From Adiantum capillus-veneris (lineage: Eukaryota > Streptophyta > Polypodiopsida > Polypodiales > Pteridaceae): a stretch of 64,000 bases of DNA. This document shows, piece by piece, positions 33,117 to 43,468 of this stretch (positions are counted from its first letter, which is position 1; each line of letters begins with the position of its first letter). A model generated the notes under the pieces. That model was not told the DNA's origin. It worked only from the letters and a program-made list of their open reading frames with translations, and searched no databases. The translations under genes were made by a program, and so were the position numbers. The DNA lies in assembly GCA_014529385.2 (NCBI GenBank), contig CM043971.1:58353709-58417708 (forward strand), in the 5' to 3' direction.

Positions 33117-33293
33117 GATGTCATTGACAAAAATGAACAAAATTTCAAAGGCTCTTTAAATTCATTTGTGGTACAAGGTACATGTAGTGATGCACTTGTG
33201 GTCAAGTAGGTGCTATTGCCCCATAATGCTACCTTTAAATTTTCTCGATTTTGAGTTTGCTCGTAAAATGTTCGCTTGGACTACGGAACTCTT

Positions 33294-33298
<5 letters not shown>

Positions 33299-33387
<89 letters not shown>
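33299..33387. repeat. Long (TG)n(GA)n microsatellite
   Basis: About 27 TG units (33299-33352) lead directly into about 17 GA units (33353-33387). Confidence 0.95.
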
Positions 33388-33390
<3 letters not shown>

Positions 33391-33616
33391 CAACTTATGA
33401 ATATCATCTCTGTATCATTCCAATTTTATTTTATTCTTCAAATCTTTAAAATAATTTGGGATTCTTTAGACATTAAAAGTTTTCTAAACCCTCCACTTAT
33501 CCACACATAACCCTTCCCTCTATCCCTACACAATGCTGACGAGAGAGGATGCTTGTAGCCCAACATAATGTTAAAGAGCAGCCGCTCATGTGTGTCTCCC
33601 TTCATTTGGCAATGTG

Positions 33617-33617
<1 letters not shown>

Positions 33618-33666
<49 letters not shown>
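33618..33666. repeat. (CT)n microsatellite
   Basis: An uninterrupted CT run of about 24 units, opposite in strand to the GA runs nearby. Confidence 0.95.
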
Positions 33667-33672
<6 letters not shown>

Positions 33673-33973
33673 AGCCCTCAAGATCAAGAGAGAGTTATCA
33701 TCCTTAAATGTTAGATTGACAAAAGCATGCTTGAAGACTATGGGTATAATGGTGAAAAGTGACAAATTGAATCCACTAAGTTTCTAGCAGAGAAAGAAAT
33801 GTAGGCCATGATCTTCGCTACAATGTGAGAAAAGTAAGTTTGATGTGAAAGTTGAGCACTCAATTAAGGTATGATGCTCATACCCTCAAAAAGGAGCTCT
33901 CCTATAGCCGCTCAATGTCCGTCTCACATTTAAGGGAGTGAGAGCTAAGCCAAATGGCCAGTATGGTATAGGT

Positions 33974-35511
33974 TGTAATAGAAATGGCCTATAAACTTTG
34001 AGAATAGCGGAATTAAAAGAATTAGAGTAAGCATTTTTGTGAGACTACTTTGAGAACATAGAGGGTGAACTTAATTAGCATTAGCAACATAACCATAGTA
34101 CTTAATTAACTTGCCATGAACAATACTTTTGCAAGAGAGAGAGTTTAAAGAACTTGACAACAATTGAGGACCGGATTCATGTGGAGCCGGTCCCCCTCCA
34201 ATAGGCTTTTGTATCATAGATTCTCCCATCAAGAGAGACTTGGTACAATACAATATTTGTGTTCCTTGTGACCTAGTGATGCAATGAAGATGGAAAGCTT
34301 CATGCATCACAAGCATAATATAGACTTTGTGAAAAGCATTAACCATCCCCAGCCTCAGCCCCAAGGCCTCAAACACCTTCAAAGGTGGAGAGAGCTAGCA
34401 GGGAATGAGGGTAGGGAAGAGGAAGAAGAAACATTCATAGGAGAAAGAAATAGTTCCTCATTTATCATCACTCTTCTTGCTTAGCATACATAATAGCATA
34501 GTAATGAAGATGGAGAAGATGGCAAGCTTAAGCGTCAGAGCATGGCTCTTGGTTGGATTTGTATTCCATAGCCAAGAGTGTTGGTGTAGGCTCTCAACTT
34601 CTCTACAAGCTTGGAGAAGGAGATGGAGCTCTTGCACTTTGCAACTCACACACTGAGAGAGGGTGTGTGTGTGGGGGGGGGAGAGTATACCCCCCAAGCT
34701 AGCCCCCTCCTTGATTTGGTCGACCCCCTCTTCTAGCACCACCTTGCACTTGATTGGACCTCCTCAAGCCTATCCAATCACATGCTTAGTGCATATCAAG
34801 CAACAAGGGTAGCCTTGGGACAAGTGTCCCCCTTTCCCCTTTGAGAGAGAACTTGATAAATGCATAAACAATTAACTAATTAACTAAATTATAATTGGAC
34901 CCTTTGGGAGGCCAACCAATAGGCTTTAGGCATACCATGAGGGCAACATGAAGAGAGCTTGACAAGTGTCCTAGATGCTTTCTTTGTACCAAGCTTGCCT
35001 TGAGGGTGTGTGTGTTCTCTCTCTAGCTCCAATGAGGGCTCGCCCGCCCTTGTGTAGGGATATGCATTGACTTTTGAATACCTTACCCCCTCAAGCACCT
35101 TAGTCATGGAGCACCTTAGCACCTTAGTCATTAAGCACCTCGAGCACCTTAGTCAGCAAGCATGATAAGCCCTCAAGCACCTTAGTCAACAAGCACACAA
35201 GCACCACAAGCTTGGGCCGGGTTCCCACATCAAGCACAACCCTAGCTTACCTAAGCTCAAAGAACTTTTAACACTAACCTTTGGAGGTCTTTAATGAAGC
35301 TAACCCTAAGGTCTTTAAGCTCCATTAGCTATCCTTTTTCTTTGACAGACCATCTCTCATTTGGACCCCTTTACCATTAGCCCCGTGTTGAGATAGACTT
35401 GTAAGCACATGTCTATATTCTAACCCTTGTTCTCATTTATTCTCCCACATTAAATGATCACTTTAATATGAGAAATTCATTTGGGTTGGTCAGATATTAG
35501 ACTTTATGACA
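33974..35511 (-). repeat. 3' LTR of the chromovirus (1538 bp)
   Basis: In minus sense it starts TGTCATAAAGTCTAATATC and ends ...TATTACA (plus start TGTAATAGAAATGGCC). It is preceded by the purine run AAGAGAGAGG (polypurine tract) at about 35512-35525. It carries a GCACCTTAGTCA-type minisatellite at 35085-35210 that the 5' LTR lacks. Confidence 0.93.
35085..35210. repeat. AAGCACCTTAG minisatellite inside the LTR
   Basis: Short units AAGCACCTTAGTCA, GAGCACCTTAG, AAGCACCTCGAGCACC and AAGCACCACAAG repeat about nine times. The equivalent region of the solo LTR (44800-44880) has the same kind of array with different copy number. Confidence 0.85.
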
Positions 35512-35867
35512 TTACCTCTCTCTTAAAATCATATTCGTCCTCAACTATGAGGTAGAAGAGATAAAGCCGTAGTCATTATCAATGTTTCTTAGCGGGTAGA
35601 GGATTTATTTTGACCCTACAACATCATTCCAAAATGGATGAATTATCCATTTGGTGCTTGGGAGACGTAGATGCCGCAAGCATGTCTGCTCTTTAGTCCA
35701 TTTCATTCTCCCAAGTGCAGTGACAAATTCTACTTGGTATTTGAGAGACGTCGTCATCACAAACATGATTCTAAGCATGCATACTAGTTAAATTTGTGCA
35801 CAATAAAAAGAGAATTAGTCTTATAAGACAAAAACATTGGTCCTTAAAAGGAAACATGTACATTTGC

Positions 35868-36989
35868 TTACTCTAATGTAGCATTGTAAGCATTGAAAAG
35901 GTTCATACTATCCTTAAGTTGTTCTCCTTGCATCCATCTAGCATCTTCAAAAGGATAATTTTTAAACTTAATAAGATATTGTCGGATAATCTTACCATGT
36001 CGTAGTACTTTGTCTTCATGCCAAAGGATAGCTTTGGGTTGTAGCACCTCTTCTTGGTCTTCAATTTCGAGAGGGTTTTCAATAATTGGTTCAGTTGGTG
36101 GCTCTCCTTTGTAGGGCTTAAGTAGGTTCACATGAAAAGCATTGTGTATAAGCCAATGGTTGGACAGTTTTTGTTGATAAGCCATCTCATTGATTGGCTT
36201 CAAAATTTGAAAAGGACCATAGTATCATTTTGCTAGTTTAACATAATACTTTTGATGGCCCGTAGGATTTTTGCTCGTTGTGTGCCTCAATCAAGCCTTG
36301 GGAAAATTAAGAAAGACCCAATCATTTTCTTTCAACTTTAAGGCCCTTATGTGCTTGTCAACAATAGCTTTTTGCCTTTGTTGAGAGATGAATATAGCAT
36401 CCTTAATCTTTTGAAAATATTTTTGTAGGTCACGGCTATACTCATCGGCAGCAGCGAAAATCTTCCCATGTACTTTAAGTAGCAAGGAGCTTTTAGGTCT
36501 TCCCTCTATGATTTCAAAAGGTGCTTTTCTCATAGAAGTATGGATTGTATTATTGTATGCATACTCTATAAGGGGTAAGTACTTTTTCCATTGTGAGCAT
36601 TGATCTACTTATGTAACATAAGTCTTTAGTAGATCGAGTATCGTAAGATTGGCTATCTCACTTTGGCCATCCATTTGTGGGTGATAGGCCAAAGAGAAAT
36701 TCAATCTTGTACCTAGATTTTCAAAGAGACCTTCCCAAAAATTATAGGTCATTCGAGGATCTCTATCTGATACGATGGATGTTGGCAATCCATGGTGTTT
36801 AAAAATTTGAAATATGAAGAGAGTTGCCATTTGGTGTGCCTTAATAGTCTTTTTGACAGGAATAAAGTGTGCTTGTTTGTTAAACCTATCGACTATTGTC
36901 CATATCCCCATATTCCCATGGATAGACTTGGATAATCCAAAGATAAAACCCATGGATATACTCTCCCATGGTAAATTAGGGATTGGCAA
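35868..36989 (-). pseudogene. Integrase core and chromodomain
   Basis: In minus sense 36989-36609 holds the integrase core. It reads MPIPNLPWESISMGFIFGL, where the first catalytic Asp (usually M-D-F-I) is Gly. IVDRFNKQAHFIPV, SIVSDRDPRM (second Asp) and GQSEIANLTILDLLKTYV (Glu) follow. After a stop, 36533-36291 gives KAPFEIIEGRPK and NDWVFLNFPKA, then TGA. 36203-35868 has the C-terminal domain (KLSNHWLIHNAFHVNLLKPY) and a chromodomain (PKAILWHEDKVLRHGK, then YLIKFKNYPFEDARWMQGEQL). The chromodomain's aromatic positions are partly kept (Y, F, W). Loss of the first Asp alone would abolish integration. Confidence 0.92.
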
Positions 36990-36992
36990 TGG

Positions 36993-37235
36993 CTAGAGTA
37001 ATCCAGGTTGCTTCCCTCTATCATACTTAGTATTTTTGCATACCACACATTTTGAAACATACTCTTGTATGTCCACTTTCATGGTAGGCCAATAGAAGTA
37101 TGTCTCTACTCCTTGAAGAGTAGTAATGCCTCTATGCCTCGCATAGGAACAAGCATGGGATTCATACATAACTTTCTCACGAAGGGAGTAGGTAACACAT
37201 AGCCTATTGCCATGGAGAAGATAACCATCTTGCAA
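36993..37235 (-). pseudogene. Integrase zinc-binding (HHCC) domain
   Basis: In minus sense it reads SHACSYARHRGITTLQGVET, YFYWPTMKVDIQEYVSKC and CVVCKNTKYDRGKQPG, the H-x-H ... C-x2-C integrase N-terminal domain. It ends TAG just where GLLQPLPIP is expected, again Gln to stop. Confidence 0.92.
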
Positions 37236-37379
37236 GGTGAATGGTTACTCTTTCTTCCCCAAAGCAAGGGCTGACATTATGTCTTTAAAGTTAGGGTCAG
37301 TAGTATACTCATCTTTCATAGAAGATAGATCATTGTGAGTTGCTATAGAAACGGCATTAACTTTTGGTCATCGTGAAAT

Positions 37380-38886
37380 TTCATTGGCCACTTGATTGTG
37401 CTTACCAAGCAATGTGAGCAATATGAAAATAAAATTGTGAAAGAAAATTTTCCCACCTCATTTGTTTGTCAGAAAGCTTAGTTTGCATCATGAAGTACTT
37501 AAGACTTTGGTGATCGGTTCGCAAATAAATGGATTCCCCAATAGATAATGCTTCCATGTGTCAAGGGCATGTAGAACAGCTAAAAGCTCTTTCTCATAAA
37601 TGCCAAGGACCCGTTCATCCATATTGAGCCTTCGGCTCTCATATGCTATGGCATGTCCTTCTTGAAGGAAGACTGCTCCTAGGCAATCACCACAAGCATC
37701 ACAATGGACCTCAAATGGCTTTGAGAGATCGGGAAGCAGAAGGACTGGTTGGGAGGTAAGCTTCTCTTTGAGATTGTCAAAAGCATTTTTCTCCTTAGCA
37801 GTCCATGAGTACTTAATGTTCTTCTTTGTTAAGTCATGTAATGGATCTACTATTTGAGAGAATTTTGCTATGAAGCGTCTATAATATGCGCACATACCAA
37901 TAAAGCTTCTTGGCTCATGTAGATTCCTTGGATTAGGCCATGCCTTTATTACCTCCAACTTTTATGGATCCATACGGATACCTCCTTGAGAGATAATATG
38001 ACTTAAGTATTGAGTCTCTTGAAGAAAAATTTTGCTTTTCTTTTGATTGATGAAAAGCTTGTTCTCCCTCAATGCTTGAAGAATCACCTGGAGATGTTGC
38101 TTGTGTACCTCCAAGGACTTGGAGTAGATGATGATATCATCAAAGAACACTCCAATGAATTTACGATAGGGTCTAAAGGTTTTCTCCATTAATCGATTGA
38201 ATGTGGCTGGTGCATTAGTCAAGCCAAAAAGCATGACTAGATATTCATAAATACCAAACGTTGTACGAAACACGGTCTTTAGGATATCTTCATTCACTAT
38301 CCTTATTTGATGATAGACACTTTTAAGGTCAATCCTAATGAAGTAGGTAGAGCCTTGTAGCTTATCAAACAGATCTTCTACCCGAGGTACGAAAATATGT
38401 TTTTGATAGTGATATGGTTTAGTGCTCGATAGTCCACACACATGCAGTATGTACCATGTTTTTCTTTTGCACTAAAAGGACTACAGAACAAAAGGGAGAG
38501 GAGCTAGGCCTCATCATCCCTTTGTCTACCAATTCTTGTACTTGTCTCATGATCTCCTCTTGTTGAGCTTGGGAAACTCGATAAGAAGGCTTGTTAGGCG
38601 GTGAGCTTCCTGGTAGGAGCTCAATTCGATGGTCATCATCTCCTCGTTTGGGAGGTAAGTCCATAGGGATATCATCAATGAACACATCTTGGAATCCTTT
38701 TAGAAAATTAGACAAGCTTAACTCTTCTTGATTACTACCATTTACATTTGATGAAACATTAGGACCTTTTAGGGACTCTTTGACAAAAATCATGTACACA
38801 AAAACTGAGCTTTTCATTGATTTATCAAAAGCAAGAGGATTTATAAGTGGTTTAGTACGACCGGACTCACTAGCACCTATATACAT
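37380..38886 (-). pseudogene. Reverse transcriptase and RNase H
   Basis: In minus sense 38886-38419 gives the protease-RT linker and the RT start (DHRIELLPGSSPPNKPSYRV, ELVDKGMMRPSSSPF). After a frameshift, 38441-37962 gives VEDLFDKLQGSTYFIRIDLK, LFGLTNAPATFNRLM and FFDDIIIYS, the Y/F-x-D-D box. TAA at 37962 follows MDP. 37958-37488 continues with the thumb (CAYYRRFIAKFSQI) and RNase H (HCDACGDCLGAVFLQEG, YEKELLAVLHALDTWKHYLL). A final shift gives the third Asp in TDHQSLKYFM at about 37510-37480. All catalytic carboxylates of RT and RNase H remain, so breakage is by frameshift and stop. Confidence 0.93.
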
Positions 38887-38929
38887 GCTCTTTTCCTGTA
38901 GGTGAAGTAGATTCTTCTTTCAGGGAACT

Positions 38930-39172
38930 TCATGTTGGCAGCCATGTGGTTGAACCATCCTCATGTTGGAGAGGAGAGATGAAAAAGTCTTCTTTGTCGA
39001 CATAGCTTTGGACATGAAGCCTCAACTTCCCAATCAAGGGAGTAACGGAGGCTTGTTGTCCCTTGAAATTTGTATTAGCAGTTACAGTATCTCTCATCTC
39101 AAAATCTTGAATGCCCAACTTAGTGGCCAACTCCATTGATATGAAGTTGTGAGTAGAGCTAGGGTCAAACAA
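38930..39172 (-). pseudogene. Aspartic protease domain
   Basis: In minus sense it opens FDPSSTHNFISMELATKLGI, matching the gypsy protease start D-S-G-x-T-H-x-F-I-S but with D-P-S in place of D-S-G, so the catalytic loop is altered. It follows the zinc knuckle by about 150 bp in the expected order. Confidence 0.85.
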
Positions 39173-39219
39173 GATGAAGGCATCATGCTCCCTTACCTTT
39201 TCCCAAGCATAGGAGAGAG

Positions 39220-40565
39220 GTAATCCTTTGCAATGAGCATCCTCTTTTGGATCTTCGATAGTGGAAGCTCTAGGAGTCTCATTGCAGGCATTTCTCTTGG
39301 GGCAAGAAAGATAGCCATGTCCTTGCTCCCCGCACTTAAAACATTTGCGGTCCTTGCAAAAAGCTTCAAGCTCTTCAGGAGAGAGTTTATTTTTTCCTTT
39401 GTAAACTCCCTTCTCCTTGGACCGATTGTTGTTGTTGTTATTGGAATTTCCTTAGGAAGAATTTTGGGCATTAGTTTTTTCCCTTTGCATCACTTTTGTC
39501 TTTGTTTTCCATGGGCTTGACATTCCTTCTAGCCCCTTGTTGGAAATTGATGTGCAAAGAAATCATAGTGTGGTGGATTACTACGGTGATAGAACAAAGC
39601 CGTTGGGAGTTGATGTACTCAGCCATCTCTTCAGGTAATCCCGCACATAATTGTTGCTTTTGTTTGGCGAAGTCTACCTTTTGAAAGACAATAGCCTTGA
39701 GATGTAAATCCCAAAACTTGTCCGTATTTGTGGATAGACTCATGGGAGAGAAGCTTCAAATTCCGCCATTCGGTAAGCACTTTGTCCGTTGCATCGCTTG
39801 CAAGAAATTGCTTCATGATGAAAACTCATAGAGTTTTCCATGTCTTTGGGGCTTCATCGTTGCCATGAAGGCTAGCCCACCATTGACGAGTAGACTTCTG
39901 GAAGATCATAGCTACATGGTGTAGCTTGGAGGACTCTGTGAAGCCCTCATCTCTAAAGGCCGCATCAAATTGCTGGATGAAGGCCAATACTTTGTCCACA
40001 GCACCAAAGGTGCCATCATAGGTGAGAAAAGAGATACTCTTTCCTCCCTCTTTGAACTTCTTGAGCTCTTGGGACCTTCAAAATGCATGGTAAGATTTGC
40101 GATGTCCTCCCCTCTTGTATTCTCTAGGAGAATAGATGTAGCTTTCGTCGGAAGAGGAGGAAGGTGAAGAAGAAGAGAAGAGGGTGACCTCTTTCTTACC
40201 CTTTGAGGAAGGTGAAGAAGAAGGAGAAGAGGGTGACCTCTTTCTTACCCTTTTCTTCCTTTGTTTTCTCTCTTCCCTTTTGGAGTGACGAGGAGAAGGA
40301 CTATGGGTTGACCGTTTCCTCTTGGGAGGAGTTGGCGATTGTCTAGACCTCCATCTTCGTGGAGCCACATCTTCAAAGGAACTTAGGGATTTGCTTCTTT
40401 CTCGTTCTTTGGATCCTCCTCTCTTATGGGAGAGAGTCTTCTTTTCATGAAGAGGCCTCTTAAGCTCTCTCTCCTCTCGGAGAGGAAAGGAAAGCCCATA
40501 AGCACGAAGTTGTTGTGTAACTTCGGCTTGCGTTGCAACCTAGTAACAAGATAATTGACAAACAT
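39220..40565 (-). pseudogene. Chromovirus Gag with zinc knuckle
   Basis: In minus sense 40368-40078 is an Arg/Ser/Lys-rich N-terminus. The capsid core runs about 40060-39630: FDGTFGAVDKVLAFIQQFDA, HHVAMIFQKSTRQWWASLHG, LTEWRNLKLLSHESIHKYGQ. After frameshifts, 39743-39471 has LCAGLPEEMAEYINSQR. The knuckle CFKCGEQGHGYLSC (C-x2-C-x4-H-x4-C) lies near 39345-39300. Gag and Pol were probably one reading frame originally. At least four breaks are present. Confidence 0.88.
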
Positions 40566-41039
40566 GGGGCATCATCATTAGCACCTTCATGTACAAATCA
40601 AAGTTATCAATGTTCATTCTACTCTCTTGGTTATTCTCAGCCATGCTAATTAAACTTATGTATAGATATACTTTGTGTTTTGGTACCCTCAAAAACCTTA
40701 GTCTCTACTCTTCTTTACCTTTAAAAATCAGTTCTCAAGCAGCCACACCCGTGGTTTAGACACTGTTGATTGCAAAGACTAATGGAGAGGGTCTAACATT
40801 GCTCGATTGATTATGACTCCTGTTGAGCTTGCTCGAAGCTCAATAATGGTTAAGCCAAAGGCAAGCCCCGAGAGGCTCCATTATTAAGACTATAGTTCCC
40901 AACGGTGTACCTCAAACTAAGTCCTTCTCAACCAAGATAATAGATCCCTGTCCCACTTACCCTATTGCAATAAACAGGCCCAACCTTTCATGGACAACTT
41001 AAAGACCTCTCTTCTTAAGCAAAAAAAGAGAAACCAATA

Positions 41040-41051
41040 GTCCTGATAACA
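41040..41051 (-). promoter_or_regulatory. Degenerate primer-binding site
   Basis: The minus strand reads TGTTATCAGGAC one base after the 5' LTR end, against canonical TGGTATCAGAGC for tRNA-iMet. Three mismatches suggest decay of a Met-type primer site. Confidence 0.65.
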
Positions 41052-41052
41052 A

Positions 41053-41746
41053 TGTAATGGATATGGCCTATGAAATTTGAGAATAGCGGAATTAAGAGAA
41101 TTAGAGTGACCATTTTTGTGAGACTACTTTGAGAACATAGAGGGTGAACTTATTTAGCGGTAGCAACATAACCATAGTATTTAATTAACTTGGCATGAAC
41201 AATACTTTTGAAAGAGAGAGAGTTTAGAGAATTGACAACAGTTGAGGACCGGATTTATGTGGAGTCGGTCCCCCCTCCATTAGGCTTTTGTATTATAGCT
41301 TCTCCTATCAAGAGAGACTTGGTACAATACAATCTTTGTGTTCCTTGTGACCTAGGTGATGCAATGAAGATGGAAAGCTTCATGCATCATGGACATAGCA
41401 TATACTTTATAAAAAGCATTAACCATCCCCAACCTCAGTCCCAAGGCCTCAAACACCTTCAAAGGTGGAGAGAGCTAGCAGGGAATGAGGGTAGGGAAGA
41501 GGAAGGAGAAACATTCATAGGAGAAAGAAATAGTTCCTCACTTATCATCAGTCTTCTTGCTTAGCATACATAATAGCATAGTAATGAAGATGGATAAGAT
41601 GGCAAGTTTAAGCATTGGAGCATGGCTCTTGGTTGGATTTACATTCCATAGCCAAGAGTGTTGGTGTAGGCTCTCAACTTCTCTACAAGCTTGGAGAAGG
41701 AGATGGAGCTCTTGCACTTTGCAACTCACACACACTGAGAGAGAGA

Positions 41747-41787
<41 letters not shown>

Positions 41788-42395
41788 TATACCCCCCAAG
41801 CTAGCCCCCTCCTTGCTTTGGTCGACCCCCTCTTCTAGCACTACCTTGCACTCTATTGGACCTCCTCAAGCCTAGCCAATCACATGCTTAGTGCATGTCA
41901 AGAAACAAGGGTAGCCTTGGGACAAGTGTCCCCCTTTCCCCTTTGAGAGAGAGGACTTAATAAATGCATAAACAACTAATTAAATTGACTAAATTATCAT
42001 TGGACCCCTTGGGAGGCCAACCAATAGTCTTTAGACATACCATGAGGGCAACATGAAGAGGAGCTTGAAAAGTGTCCTACATGCTTAAAGAGGTAAAGTC
42101 AAACTCTTTAAAGGGCCCTTTTGTGAGTCCAAATTTTGTCTAATGGGACTTTTAACACTAAACTTTGGAGGTCTTTAATGAAGCTAACCTTTAGATCTTT
42201 AAGCTCTATTAGCTAGCTTTGCTCTTTGACAGACCGTCTCTCATTTGGACCCCTTTGCAATTGGCCCCATGTTGAGATAGATCTGTAAGCACATGCCTAT
42301 ATTCTAACCCTTGTTCTCGTTTATTCTCCCACATTAGATGATCAGTTTAATATGAGAAAATCATTTGGGCTGGTTAGTTATTAGGTTTTTTAACA
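41053..42395 (-). repeat. 5' LTR of the chromovirus (1343 bp)
   Basis: It matches the 3' LTR from both ends but is about 195 bp shorter. The minisatellite region of the 3' LTR is missing and replaced at about 42080-42150 by a short sequence (AAAGAGGTAAAGTCAAACTC...) not present in the other copies. It contains a (GA)n(TG)n(GA)n array at 41736-41788 where the 3' LTR has only a short TG/G run. Confidence 0.92.
41736..41788. repeat. (GA)n(TG)n(GA)n microsatellite in the 5' LTR
   Basis: A GA run of about 5 units, TG of about 11 and GA of about 10. The 3' LTR has GTGTGTGTGGGGGGGG at the same place (34661-34682), so this locus expanded after insertion. Confidence 0.93.
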
Positions 42396-42784
42396 TAGAT
42401 TGTGGATAAGGGAATATGCTCAAGCATGTAAATGGTGGAATATTGTCTGCATTTACTTTAAAATTGTAAATTCAACCTCTCATGTGGAAAATTATTTGTT
42501 TAGATGATTTTGATTCAAAGTCCATGTTTATATTGTTTAAAATCACAAAATTACAAGGGAAAGTTTTTCTCTTATGCGAATTGTTATTGAACAAACAAGC
42601 GCACTTGCTTGGTTGCCTACATGCTTTGTGCTTCTTAGGGCTTCAATATTGCTTGGTATCTAGTGTATCCTTAACTATTCCCAATAGTGCAAACACTCTA
42701 TTGCCTTTAAATGTCTTTCTCCTATCAAGTATCAAGCTAGCTCAAAGTCCTCCAACGTGCTGAAGAGGATTCTCACTTTGATGT

Positions 42785-42827
<43 letters not shown>

Positions 42828-43353
42828 GTTATTGCAAATTAGGCATTGTTGTCACTCGTGTTAGGAGGAGCTTCTATGGTTTCCCCACCAACATTCAATT
42901 AATGAGTGCTTTTGCCAATGACAGCATACTATCCTCAGTCCACTCTCCCCTCTAAGATTTTGTACACTCCCTCTTGCCTGATTTACGATCAAATACAAGT
43001 TTTTTTTATATCTTGCTTATAACAATGCATCACATTAATGCTTTAAGCAATGACAATTTGGCTATGGATGATGGAATCTAAATGTTCTTTCATAGACTCC
43101 AACAAGGTGTGCCCCTCTCTATCATGTTGGGGATGATCAACTAAAGAACTTGATACTTGATTAGCTGCAAAGGCTTGCAAATAGGCTTGTAGAGCTTGGA
43201 AAAGCCTACCATTGTGATAGCTTTGGTAGATTCTCTTATTCTTGTCCTATGAATGGAAAAAGAGACATGCATTGTGCATGAATGTGTGCAAGACCACAAT
43301 TGTAGACTCCTCCACTCACAACTTTCATCAATTTAGCTAAATATCTCGCATGT

Positions 43354-43434
<81 letters not shown>

Positions 43435-43468
43435 TGTAGCTCTAAGGAATGGAACCTTTTCCATGACC
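42396..43468. other. Flank, no recognised gene
   Basis: No coding motif is recognised. (TG)n lies at 42787-42825 and (CT)n(CA)n at 43357-43434, the latter being the reverse complement of the (TG)n(GA)n arrangement seen elsewhere. Short ORFs here have no family signature. Confidence 0.5.
43357..43434. repeat. (CT)n(CA)n microsatellite
   Basis: About 31 CT units followed directly by about 8 CA units. Confidence 0.95.

Larger units (their letters stand above)
31814..33973. other. No gene, several microsatellites
   Basis: No coding motif is recognisable. (GA)n lies at 32735-32770 and 33072-33118, and the others are listed separately. The ORFs crossing these arrays (poly-RE, poly-VC, poly-LS) are translations of the repeats. 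Confidence 0.6.
33974..42395 (-). mobile_element. Ty3/gypsy chromovirus, full length, minus strand
   Basis: An 8.4-kb element with 5' LTR at 41053-42395 and 3' LTR at 33974-35511. The flanking pentamers are TAGGT (33969-33973) and TAGAT (42396-42400), a target-site duplication with one later change. In minus sense the order is Gag with zinc knuckle, protease, RT, RNase H, integrase, chromodomain. The chromodomain after integrase identifies a chromovirus, a group whose integrase is guided to chromatin marks. Every ORF is broken by stops or frameshifts. A solo LTR of the same family is at 43585-45182 and another LTR starts at 62613. Confidence 0.94.
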
